From Methylophilus medardicus (lineage in GTDB: Bacteria; Pseudomonadota; Gammaproteobacteria; Burkholderiales; Methylophilaceae), in NCBI RefSeq assembly GCF_006363955.1, contig NZ_CP040948.1, forward strand, positions 558,001 to 622,000: 64,000 bases of DNA. The letters run 5' to 3'. Position numbers and translations under genes: made by a program. The notes below the pieces were generated by a model, which was not told the origin of the DNA, searched no databases, and worked only from the letters and a program-made list of their open reading frames with translations. This document shows, piece after piece, positions 45,190-53,436 of this stretch. The number at the start of each line of letters is the position of its first letter. Position 1 is the first letter of the stretch.

Positions 45190-45825
45190 ATGTGTATTAA
45201 GCAAATAAAACGGCGCATGGCTGGTTTGAGCGCATTGATTTTCACATTCATGAGCCTGAGCGCAGAAGCCAAAATTGAGCAGTTTCAGGAAAGTTATACT
45301 GGGTATTTGCCCATGGAATATAGCCTAGATGGCGTGTATTACGTGGGGGAACACACTTTCAGCAATGGCAGCGCAACATTAACGCTTTATTACGAGGCGC
45401 TGAGCCTGCTGCAAGACCAATTGTATGTGGTGTTTGGCAGTTATAGCAGAAATCAGGGGCTGTCTTTGCCACTTGGGCAGTTTGACTTTTCACTCTCAGC
45501 ACCAGACCCCATCACACCACCCGATCCTGCATTCAATGCATTGCCTATCGCGGGCAGTTTTTATTTTCAAGACATCCTCATGATGCCAGATGGTCAGCTT
45601 GAGGTTTTTTATAGTGAGTTTGGTTTGTTGAAAGGCTTTTTGAGTCCGCAAAATGCACTGTCTTTCACGATTGATTGGACCATCTATACACGCGATCGGC
45701 GCACGCTTGTCCCGGCACCTCCCACCACTTGGCTATTCGGCACTGGCTTAATATTTTTGGCTTGGGTTGCCTTTAGGCGTCAGCGTCAAGCCCCAGCTTG
45801 GCCTATCGCAAACATGCATTTTTAG
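45190..45825 (+). CDS. Exported protein with PEP-CTERM-like sorting tail
   Basis: A 211-aa protein with a signal peptide (about 1-27, ending AEA), a beta-rich middle and a C-terminal tripartite signal: VPAPPTTWLFGTG, a hydrophobic helix and an RRQR basic end. This matches the VPxPxxxWLFGxG variant of PEP-CTERM signals cut by an exosortase, though about 12 residues continue past the basic cluster. No exosortase gene is in the window. Its place between tonB and the second FecI-like gene suggests membership in the same system. AAGGAG precedes the ATG. Confidence 0.75.
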   Translation: MCIKQIKRRMAGLSALIFTFMSLSAEAKIEQFQESYTGYLPMEYSLDGVYYVGEHTFSNGSATLTLYYEALSLLQDQLYVVFGSYSRNQGLSLPLGQFDFSLSAPDPITPPDPAFNALPIAGSFYFQDILMMPDGQLEVFYSEFGLLKGFLSPQNALSFTIDWTIYTRDRRTLVPAPPTTWLFGTGLIFLAWVAFRRQRQAPAWPIANMHF

Positions 45826-45925
45826 ATGCAGCAGGGCTGGTTGCTTTCAGCCACGTGGTGGTTGCCTGCGCACGTTAAATCTCGGTTTAATGGGTTGAAT
45901 CCCCCAAAAGTGGCTTTAAATTGCA

Positions 45926-45940
45926 TGGCATGTATTTTGC
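45926..45940 (+). promoter_or_regulatory. Sigma-54-like -24/-12 element before the second FecI-like gene
   Basis: TGGCATG-TATT-TTGC, same as 17734-17748 but for one spacer base, again with 10 bases between GG and GC. Taken literally, transcription would begin at about 45952, right at the first possible ATG, which leaves no leader; translation might then start at ATG 45964. Confidence 0.45.
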
Positions 45941-45951
45941 CATTAAGGAGC

Positions 45952-46473
45952 ATGGATAAAACAATGTATTGGTGTGGCATTAATTTACAGTGGGCGTATA
46001 CCGATTTGCTCGGCTATATCCGCTTTAAAGTGACTTGCCCACATCTGGCCAAAGATATCCTGCACGACGCCTTGATCCGTTATACGGTTTCAGGCAGTGT
46101 GAATAAGGGCAGCGAGCCACATGCCTACATTCGTAGCATCGCCAAAAACCTGATCGTAGATAGTTACCACAACGCGCAGCGCTTTGTTTCCCTTGAGGCG
46201 GATAGTGGGCTCAACCGCGAATGGCTCGAGTCACCCACCTTATCCGTTGAGCAACTCAATGATATTAAACAGCGGCTGGAAATGATTCAGCAGATTTTGG
46301 CGCAACTGCCGCCGCGTTGTCGCCAGGTGTTCTGGATGTACCGCGTAGAAGGTTATACCCAAAGCGAGATTGCGACCGCACTGGGCATCAGCAAAAACAT
46401 GGTCGAGCGCCATGTCATGCGGGCCATCGTCGATTTAAGCAGTGCGCGTGCGTTAATGGTGGTGGAGGCATGA
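45952..46473 (+). CDS. FecI-like ECF sigma factor 2
   Basis: A 173-aa sigma factor paralogous to that at 17784 (MDKTMYWCGINLQWAYTDLL aligns with its first 20 residues). Region 2 has AKDILHDALIRY; region 4 has LPPRCRQVFWMYRVEGYTQSEIATALGISKNMVERHVMRAI. ATG 45952 gives the same N-terminus as the paralogue; ATG 45964 is possible. The gene overlaps the FecR-like gene by 4 bp. Confidence 0.92.
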   Translation: MDKTMYWCGINLQWAYTDLLGYIRFKVTCPHLAKDILHDALIRYTVSGSVNKGSEPHAYIRSIAKNLIVDSYHNAQRFVSLEADSGLNREWLESPTLSVEQLNDIKQRLEMIQQILAQLPPRCRQVFWMYRVEGYTQSEIATALGISKNMVERHVMRAIVDLSSARALMVVEA

Positions 46474-47462
46474 TGCAGCAAAACCATGAAGATGTCATCC
46501 GACAAACCGCCGTGCGCTGGTATATGCGTATGCGAGAGGCCGCGCCGGACGCTCCTGATCGCACCTCATTTGAAGTCTGGATGCTATCAGATCGCAGGCA
46601 CCGGGCCGCCTATCAAATGATAGAGTCCACCATGGAAGACTTCAGCTCGATTGAGCGCTTGCAGGCGCTTTCTAATGCGCTCTCGCAAAAACAGTATTTT
46701 GAGCAAAATGCCCGCCGCAAAAAAGTCAGCAAGCTGGGCTCCGGCTTGGCCGTGCTACTGCTCTGTGTTGGCCTGGGATTTTTAGGACGCACGCAATATC
46801 AACAATGGCAAGCGGCGCCACTGTCGAGTGAAGTGCAAACCACTGCCGTGGCGCAAATGGTCAAACGCACACTGGAGGATGGCTCGGTGGTCACTGCCAA
46901 TGCCAACAGTGCCATGGAGATCGTGTTTTACCGTCATCAGCGCCTGGTCAAATTAACACGCGGCGAAGCCATTTTTGAGGTGACTAAAGACCCCAATCGC
47001 CCCTTTGTGGTCGAAACGCAGCAAGCCAAGGTGACCGTGCTTGGTACGCGATTTGCAGTGAACCAACTCAGCCACAAAGTGCGTATCAGTGTTGACCATG
47101 GTCGCGTGCAAGTGGCGCGCGCCGATGGTAGCGAACATACGCTGATATTACGCAATGGCGAAGTGGCAGAGATCGAGCAAATGAATGCACCACACAAAGT
47201 TAATCGTAATGCGGCTGACAGCTTCAGCTTTATCAATGGTCGCATTGTGTTTGACCGCGCCGACATGTTTGAAGTGGCCGACACCTTATCTCGCTACCGC
47301 AACCCCACCGTGCAAGCCCTGTTTTTTGGCAATCAGACGCCCAAAGTGAATGCCGTACTCAACGTGGCCGAGCTTGAAAGCTTTATTCAAACCTTACCGC
47401 AATCGGTGCCAGTCACCCTCAAGCGCAAACACGAAACCTTGGTCATCGAGCCTATTAGGTAA
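46470..47462 (+). CDS. FecR-like anti-sigma/signal-transfer protein 2
   Basis: A 330-aa paralogue of the protein at 18300: cytoplasmic FecR N-domain (AVRWYMRMREAAPDAPDRTSFEVW), one transmembrane helix (about 88-105) and periplasmic sensor domain (EDGSVVTANANSAMEIVFYRHQRLVKLTRGEAIFEVTKDPNRPFVVET). The start lies in the sigma factor stop (ATGATG at 46470; GGTGGAGG upstream). Unlike the first cassette no clear terminator separates it from the receptor gene, 91 bp away. Confidence 0.92.
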   Translation: MMQQNHEDVIRQTAVRWYMRMREAAPDAPDRTSFEVWMLSDRRHRAAYQMIESTMEDFSSIERLQALSNALSQKQYFEQNARRKKVSKLGSGLAVLLLCVGLGFLGRTQYQQWQAAPLSSEVQTTAVAQMVKRTLEDGSVVTANANSAMEIVFYRHQRLVKLTRGEAIFEVTKDPNRPFVVETQQAKVTVLGTRFAVNQLSHKVRISVDHGRVQVARADGSEHTLILRNGEVAEIEQMNAPHKVNRNAADSFSFINGRIVFDRADMFEVADTLSRYRNPTVQALFFGNQTPKVNAVLNVAELESFIQTLPQSVPVTLKRKHETLVIEPIR

Positions 47463-47483
47463 TTCTTTACATTTCTTTTGATT

Positions 47484-47499
47484 GCCTGATATCAGGCAT
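47484..47499. promoter_or_regulatory. Palindrome containing the GATATCAGG form of the shared element
   Basis: TGCCTGATATCAGGCA is a perfect 16-bp palindrome 55 bp before receptor 2. Its GATATCAGG (47488-47496) corresponds to GACATCAGG before receptor 1 and exbB, although the upstream ATGTAAA block is not conserved here. Confidence 0.4.
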
Positions 47500-47509
47500 T
47501 TCAGTCCTT

Positions 47510-47545
47510 CGTCGGTTACGACTTTAACAAGCCCTGTAACCGACG
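47510..47545 (+). promoter_or_regulatory. Long inverted repeat at the ribosome site of receptor 2
   Basis: CGTCGGTTAC-N16-GTAACCGACG, a perfect 10-bp stem ending at the GGA that precedes the ATG at 47554. In mRNA it could limit ribosome access, or as DNA it could be an operator. Nothing similar precedes receptor 1. Confidence 0.6.
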
Positions 47546-47553
47546 GATGCTCC

Positions 47554-50500
47554 ATGCAAAATAACACGCTTAAAACAGCCGCGCTGGCCGCATTGATTGG
47601 CCTGCACATGCCCACAGCACTCTACGCAGAACTCAATACCGCCTTGCCCGGCGAACAAGAGGAAGGCTTTGCCGTCCCCCTCAACCTCGATATGCCCGCC
47701 CAGCCACTCGCCGCAGCGTTGCGCCAGTTTGCTATCCAAAGCAATCTGTCACTCACCGTGGATAGTGCGCTCATCGTCGATAAAAAATCCCCCGCTATTA
47801 AAGGTCGCATCACACGCAAAGAAGCGATCAAACGCATGCTGGAAGGCACAGGCCTGCAAGGCATGATTGATGGGGAGAAAATTCTCATTAAACGCGTCAA
47901 CAAAGCTGAGGCCAAAGACATTCAACTCGATAAAGTCGAAGTCCGCGCCAAACGCTTTTATGAAGTAGGGCCACTGCCAGGCTTAGGGTTAACCAAAGAG
48001 GAAATTCCTGGCAACGTGCAAAGCATCTCTGCTCAAGAAATCAAAGAAGCGCACTCGTTAAGTATCACAGACTTAATGAACCGCAAGCTGCAATCAGTGT
48101 CGGTGAATGATTACCAAGGCAATCCATTCCAGATGGACGTTCAATATCGTGGTTTTACTGCTGGACCTCAGATTGGTACGCCACAAGGGTTATCCGTGTT
48201 CATTGACGGCATTCGGGTCAATGAGCCTTTTGGCGATGTAGTGAACTGGGACATGATTCCCATGAATGCATTGGCTAGCGTTGATGTGTTCCCTGGCTCT
48301 AATCCCATCTTTGGTTTAAACACTTTAGGTGGAGCATTTACTTTAAAAACCAAAGATGGATTCAATAATGAAGGTATTGATGCACAAGTATTGACGGGCT
48401 CATTTGGGCGAAAGCAGCTTCAATTGGAAGGTGGTGTCAACAACGGAAAATTTGCACTATTCGGAGCTGGTAACTTTTTTTTAGAGGATGGCTGGCGAGA
48501 AAATTCACCAAGCAAAGTGAATCAATTTTTTGGTAAGGCTAGTTATCGTGGCGATAAATTAGACCTAAATCTAAGCACACTTTTGGTTGGAAATGATTTG
48601 GTAGGTAACGGACTCATTCCAAGCGAGATGTATAGACAAGATCGAAATAGCGTCTTTACAAGTCCGGACGAAACCAAAAACAGGCTGCAACAGTTTCAGT
48701 TAAGTGGTAGTTATTTTGTCAATGATAATTTTACGGTCACAGGTCAAATTTATCGTAGAAATAGTAATCGTAGGCAAAAGGGGGGGGATGCTTTTTTAGA
48801 GGGATTTAATGGCCAAACCTTGAATGACGCTTTAAAAAAACCCGGTAGTAATTATCAATACACGTGTCTGTTTAGATCAAGCCCTGCAGGAGCTTACGGG
48901 CCAGGTAGTGCCGCTAACGCTTATGGTCTGCCTGACTATATTGTTATTCCGGTTGTTGGCTATGATCCGGCTATCGACCCTGCCACAGGATTACCAGTAA
49001 ACGATTTCATCAACACACCCATATACGATGAAATGGTTAATTCCAATACATTTGATCCGGCTAATTATAGTGGTTTGATTAACCAACCATTACCAAAAGA
49101 GTTTCTTGCCGGATATGAATATGATTACACCATATTTAGAAACTTTGCAGAGAACGAGTCATTTAAAAGAAATAAATCAGGCCCACCACCTTTTATTACT
49201 GATCCAGACCCGACTTTTTTTAACGAAAGTAGATTTAGATCCCAATTTTCTAGTGCTTTATTTGGGGCGCTGTTAGATGGAACCAACGGCGTCTTATATT
49301 CCGAATCAGAGTACTTTTTTACACAAGATCCTGTGAGTGGTGTGATCACCAAAAACTATGTGATGTTGCTGGATGCTATAAATACTACAGAGTGTGCAGA
49401 CGGGCAGGGTACTCAGACTGCAGATTTAAATATTCTAGACCCCATCACCGGGTTGCCAAGATCCATAGATGGAGTTAACGATGGCGGCCCCGGCTATGCT
49501 GAAGGTACGCCTACTGCAATCTTGACTGATAATCAAATTGATCAATTAACCGATGGCGCATCCATCCAGCTTAATTGGAACTTTGAAAAACATAAGTTCA
49601 TGGTTGGGGCATCTATAGATGCTGCCAGTGCAGAATACACCAATACACAACAGCTGGGTTTCTTGACTGCAGACCGCGAGGCTTATTTAGATCCGGATCA
49701 AGCGCACCCTAGATTTGCTGCTGCTTTAGTCCCGTTAAGTAATAATAATTTTGAAGGGACTAACGCCACTAAAAGTGTTTATTTTAGCGAGACATGGAAA
49801 CCGGTAGACACATTGAGTCTTAGCCTCAGCGGCCGTTATAACGAGACTCAAACAAAAAACAAAATTGCAACCCGAAGCGGTTTTTTTAATTTCGGTCCTG
49901 GTGACTTGAGGGCAGAACCAGACAAATACAATACTTGTACAGATGTGGATGGAAATGGTGTCGTTAATGCTGCCGACTGTGTAGGCATTCCACTTGGTTA
50001 TCGTACTCCACGTTTAAACGATGTCCTCGACCCGGCAGAAACTGAGAAGTTTAGTTTTTATTCATTTAATCCCTCTTTAGGTGCCACTTGGCAAGCAAAA
50101 GAAAACCTGAATTTGTTTGCCAGTCTCTCGCAAGGTACCCGCACACCCAGCGTAATTGAGCTTGGTTGTGCATTTGATAAAACGCCAACCCCTGACCTTG
50201 CCGGCACTATAAGACCCAGAAGTCTCGCTCAAAATCGTGAATGTCGCTTGCCCTCTGCACTCTCAGGCGACCCATTTTTACCCCAGATTAGAGCAACAAC
50301 GTACGACATAGGGATGCGTGGAAATTTTTCTGACACATTTGGTGCAGATAGCATCCAGTGGAATCTTGGTGCATATCAAACGGATTTAAAAGACGACATT
50401 TACTTTGTAGCAGTGGGCAATGGCCAGGGTTTTTTCGACAGCATCGGCAAAACCAGAAGGCGTGGTTTAGAGGCTGGGTTATCTGGGAAGAAAGATAGAT

Positions 50501-51150
50501 GGAGCTTCGGTTTGAATTATGGGCTCACAGATGCCACTTTTGAAGACACGTTTAAGTTAATCAGTATCGACAATAGCAGTTCAGTTGACACAGGCGATGG
50601 CTTTGGACCATCTATTACCGTGAACAAAGGCAATCGTATGCCAGGTACAGCTTTACACAATTTGAATGCCAGCTTGAGTTACGACGTGACTGATAAATGG
50701 AGGGTTGGCATGACTGCTATTGCCCATTCCGAAAGCTTCGTAAGGGGAAATGAAAATAATGAACACAAGGCTGGAGTGAGAAGGCTTCAACAGGTTGTAG
50801 CAACCACTCCTAACGCTGTTATCGACCCTGTTACTGGACTGGCGTTCATTTCATTACCACCTACCACTAATCCTGGCAAAGTACCTGGCTATATGACTTT
50901 TAACTTCCAAACCAGTTATAAATTTAACAAGGAATGGACGGCCACCATGATTATTAACAATATTTTTGACAAAGAGTATTTTAGTGCAGGCAGGTTAGGG
51001 CGCAACCCATTTTCACCAAGTATTAATGGCGCAATCGGTGTAAGCGGATACAACCATAATTCCGGAGATTGGTTAAGTACAAACTATATCGCTCCTGGAG
51101 CGCCTCGTGGTATTTGGTTTAGCTTGAACTGGCTTTTTGTGCCGGATTGA
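47554..51150 (+). CDS. TonB-dependent receptor 2 with STN signalling domain
   Basis: A 1198-aa outer-membrane receptor paralogous to that at 19485: signal peptide (about 1-28), STN domain (about 42-115, LNLDMPAQPLAAALRQFAIQ), linker, plug (about 135-265) and a large beta-barrel ending PRGIWFSLNWLFVPD. N-terminal third and C-terminal strands are nearly the same in both receptors; the central extracellular loops differ (about residues 395-640), so ligands or partners may differ. An EF-hand-like loop DVDGNGVVNAAD between cysteines is at residues 797-808. The start is ATG 47554 (signal peptide follows); the frame opens at 47482. Confidence 0.94.
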   Translation: MQNNTLKTAALAALIGLHMPTALYAELNTALPGEQEEGFAVPLNLDMPAQPLAAALRQFAIQSNLSLTVDSALIVDKKSPAIKGRITRKEAIKRMLEGTGLQGMIDGEKILIKRVNKAEAKDIQLDKVEVRAKRFYEVGPLPGLGLTKEEIPGNVQSISAQEIKEAHSLSITDLMNRKLQSVSVNDYQGNPFQMDVQYRGFTAGPQIGTPQGLSVFIDGIRVNEPFGDVVNWDMIPMNALASVDVFPGSNPIFGLNTLGGAFTLKTKDGFNNEGIDAQVLTGSFGRKQLQLEGGVNNGKFALFGAGNFFLEDGWRENSPSKVNQFFGKASYRGDKLDLNLSTLLVGNDLVGNGLIPSEMYRQDRNSVFTSPDETKNRLQQFQLSGSYFVNDNFTVTGQIYRRNSNRRQKGGDAFLEGFNGQTLNDALKKPGSNYQYTCLFRSSPAGAYGPGSAANAYGLPDYIVIPVVGYDPAIDPATGLPVNDFINTPIYDEMVNSNTFDPANYSGLINQPLPKEFLAGYEYDYTIFRNFAENESFKRNKSGPPPFITDPDPTFFNESRFRSQFSSALFGALLDGTNGVLYSESEYFFTQDPVSGVITKNYVMLLDAINTTECADGQGTQTADLNILDPITGLPRSIDGVNDGGPGYAEGTPTAILTDNQIDQLTDGASIQLNWNFEKHKFMVGASIDAASAEYTNTQQLGFLTADREAYLDPDQAHPRFAAALVPLSNNNFEGTNATKSVYFSETWKPVDTLSLSLSGRYNETQTKNKIATRSGFFNFGPGDLRAEPDKYNTCTDVDGNGVVNAADCVGIPLGYRTPRLNDVLDPAETEKFSFYSFNPSLGATWQAKENLNLFASLSQGTRTPSVIELGCAFDKTPTPDLAGTIRPRSLAQNRECRLPSALSGDPFLPQIRATTYDIGMRGNFSDTFGADSIQWNLGAYQTDLKDDIYFVAVGNGQGFFDSIGKTRRRGLEAGLSGKKDRWSFGLNYGLTDATFEDTFKLISIDNSSSVDTGDGFGPSITVNKGNRMPGTALHNLNASLSYDVTDKWRVGMTAIAHSESFVRGNENNEHKAGVRRLQQVVATTPNAVIDPVTGLAFISLPPTTNPGKVPGYMTFNFQTSYKFNKEWTATMIINNIFDKEYFSAGRLGRNPFSPSINGAIGVSGYNHNSGDWLSTNYIAPGAPRGIWFSLNWLFVPD
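48103..48182 (+). repeat. 80-bp tract identical to 20049-20128 (receptor 2 copy)
   Basis: See 20049-20128. Confidence 0.9.
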
Positions 51151-51284
51151 TTTTCACTGCTTTACAGGTTTTGAACTTAGAGTAAAGCTCCAAAATTACA
51201 ATCGGTTTTTAGACGACCCCAAAAAATTCATTGCACTTTTGCTCTGACCCTACCGATAAGCCTATCAGCGTAAACTGGTTAAAA

Positions 51285-52142
51285 TCATTTGCTTTGCAGT
51301 TGATTGAATTGCGTCATGTAGTCTTCTACCCATTGTTGCGCATGCAAGCGTTGTTTGGCCGTCGTTGTGGCATGCAGGTTTGCGATGGTTTCACAGCCCA
51401 GTTGGGTGACGGTATCGACATAGGCTTGGTAAGCTGGATTTGGGCTGTTTTGCATGCGCTCAAACCCTGCGCGCACCAGTTGCGATTTTTGTTCGTTTGG
51501 CGTGGCGGGATTTCGTAATGCTTTTAAAATTTCCAAAGCATCTTCATCGCGGCGCAAAATCTCAGAGTAGATTATCGCCGGGTCAATGTCATGCTTGGCA
51601 ATGGCTTGCTTAAGCATATTGATTTGTTTGTCGTTTAAATCCCCATATACTTTTTCAGCAAAATCTTGGGATTTATCCAACCTCACTTCACGCTGTTCTT
51701 CGGTCGTTTCCTGCCACCATTCTTCTTTCCATTCTTGGTTGCGTTTTTCTAGCTTTTTTTGAAAATGCTGCAATTGTTTATCGCTCAGCGTGCTGCCAAT
51801 GTCCACAATGATGGGGGTCATTTTGGGTTGCAGCATTTGCAGGTTTGATTTGATAGATTCAATGCGCTGGCAGGCGGTTTGTGCGCTCACATCATGGCTT
51901 AGATCATCATGTATTTCATTCAGCAACGAAACATAACGCGGTAATTCGTTTTTACGATGCCATGCATGCATATCCTGCAGGGCGAGTTTAAGTTTCGTTT
52001 TTTGCGGTTCATTAAAATTAAAATAATCATCCAACCGCCATGCGATGAGTGCCGGTGCGTTGTTATAGGCGGTCTTGACCAGACTACAACTGATCACAAA
52101 AACAGCGAGCAGGCATATAAAGCAGTTTTTAATTTTTCGCAT
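51285..52142 (-). CDS. DUF6279-type lipoprotein
   Basis: A 285-aa protein with a lipoprotein signal (hydrophobic core, lipobox VISC). The mature start SLVKTAYNNAPALIAWRLDDYFNFNEPQK is typical of the DUF6279 family of proteobacterial envelope lipoproteins. The rest is helical and charged, with several Trp and Glu-rich helices. The function is unknown. Converges with receptor 2; no clear terminator was seen in the 134-bp gap. Confidence 0.85.
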   Translation of the reverse strand: MRKIKNCFICLLAVFVISCSLVKTAYNNAPALIAWRLDDYFNFNEPQKTKLKLALQDMHAWHRKNELPRYVSLLNEIHDDLSHDVSAQTACQRIESIKSNLQMLQPKMTPIIVDIGSTLSDKQLQHFQKKLEKRNQEWKEEWWQETTEEQREVRLDKSQDFAEKVYGDLNDKQINMLKQAIAKHDIDPAIIYSEILRRDEDALEILKALRNPATPNEQKSQLVRAGFERMQNSPNPAYQAYVDTVTQLGCETIANLHATTTAKQRLHAQQWVEDYMTQFNQLQSK

Positions 52143-52276
52143 GTCTATACGACTAGGGCTGACGCCCTAAGGTTGCGTAACCGACAAATTGTAGGCACGG
52201 TTTCCACTGTTTATGGCCTGGCCTTCTTGCCTGCGTAAGCCTGATTTAACGGCGCGAAGCTGCCATGTTGAATCAA

Positions 52277-52801
52277 CTAAGGCCCACGATTGGGGGGTGG
52301 CGGTGGCGGGTAATAGCCTGCACCGGGATTGTTTGCAGGGCGTGGATTGCCTTGAGAGTAGGTTTTAGCCATGCTGGCAGGCACTGGAATACGGTGCCCA
52401 GCGGCGTACATGCATTGCAAGTAGGCGTTGTCGTATTTGTCTTGCGCGTTGTTGCCGCTGACATTGGCGGCATTGGCACCGATGGCGCCGCCAGACAAGG
52501 CCCCCATGCCTGCACCAATCGCCGCCCCTTCACCGCCACCAGCGGCTGCGCCAATTGCAGCGCCCACCACCGTGCCTACGGCAGCGGTGCCGGCCAAGCT
52601 AGCGTTATATTGCTGGTTGACGGTTTTGCCGCCAATCTGCGTCAGGGCAAAGTCTCGGCAAGAGAGATCATCTGCCCTAAAAACATTAAAGGCTTTGCCA
52701 GTGCCGGGTAGGGCCATATTGCTGGGGCCAGTGGGATTGGTGGCACAGGCAGAGAGTGCCATCGCGATCAATAGGCAGGAGAGTATTGGCGTCTTGCGCA
52801 T
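52277..52801 (-). CDS. Glycine-zipper lipoprotein (YMGG-like)
   Basis: A 174-aa lipoprotein (lipobox LSAC at about 16-19). Residues 70-110 form a glycine-zipper (GTAAVGTVVGAAIGAAAGGGEGAAIGAGMG), a membrane-inserting motif common in outer-membrane proteins. A DNAYLQCMYAAGH segment and a Pro-rich tail (PPPPPPNRGP) follow. The role is unknown, probably envelope-structural. Transcribed with, and 9 bp downstream of, the next gene. Confidence 0.82.
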   Translation of the reverse strand: MRKTPILSCLLIAMALSACATNPTGPSNMALPGTGKAFNVFRADDLSCRDFALTQIGGKTVNQQYNASLAGTAAVGTVVGAAIGAAAGGGEGAAIGAGMGALSGGAIGANAANVSGNNAQDKYDNAYLQCMYAAGHRIPVPASMAKTYSQGNPRPANNPGAGYYPPPPPPNRGP

Positions 52802-52810
52802 GGCTAGACC

Positions 52811-53248
52811 TTAGTTGGCTGATGTGGCTGGTGGCGGCGTAGGGGAGACTTGCTTCCAGCCTGCCGGACAATCTTTGATGTAAGGGTAGTAGCCATTGGC
52901 TTGCTCGCAGTAGTACCAATACGCTTGACCGTTATTGTTACCTGCGCTCGCAGCGGGCGGGCTTACCTGCGCTGGTGGGGTGCTGCTATCGCTAACTTGT
53001 TCAATATATACCTGGGGTTGTGGTTGCGTCACAATGACGGGTGGCGCGCTGACCACATAGGGGTATGGATAAGCATAAGGCGAATAAGGATAAGGAAAAT
53101 ATGGGTATGGGGCGCCAAAGTAAACGCCGACGCCACCTCCGCCCCGATGCCAGCCGCCCCGTCCGGGGGGGTGTGCCTGCGCCATTTGGCTCGACAGCAG
53201 CATCAACGCGACCAGACTGCCCAGGCAGAATCGTTTAAAAATTTTCAT
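52811..53248 (-). CDS. Exported Pro/Tyr-rich protein
   Basis: A 145-aa protein with a signal peptide (about 1-25, ending AQA). The mature part has a Gly/His/Trp-rich start, a Tyr/Pro repeat (PYPYFPYPYSPYAYPYPY) and a conserved C-terminal motif (YWYYCEQANGYYPYIKDCPAGWKQV) with two cysteines, found in many proteobacterial surface proteins. Function unknown. First gene of a two-gene operon with the glycine-zipper lipoprotein; CGGAGG-type site upstream (GGAGGCGAT). Confidence 0.82.
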   Translation of the reverse strand: MKIFKRFCLGSLVALMLLSSQMAQAHPPGRGGWHRGGGGVGVYFGAPYPYFPYPYSPYAYPYPYVVSAPPVIVTQPQPQVYIEQVSDSSTPPAQVSPPAASAGNNNGQAYWYYCEQANGYYPYIKDCPAGWKQVSPTPPPATSAN

Positions 53249-53436
53249 ATCGCCTCCATTACCTATCGATCTGTTTATAAGACGAAAGCATACGCATTTT
53301 TATCCCGTGCGCGGTCGGTGGTTTTGTATCGGTGTGTATCTGGCGCCGGGTTTGATGGTTGGGTATTGGATAGTGTTAGGCAGCCGGGTGGCAACTGCGG
53401 TATGCTAGGCATTAACATCTAAGTCTTTACGCCCTT

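Noticed and set aside
45911-45924. Second possible sigma-54 site just upstream of 45926 (TGGCTTTAAATTGC)
   Set aside because: Only nine bases separate GG and GC, and sigma-54 requires ten.
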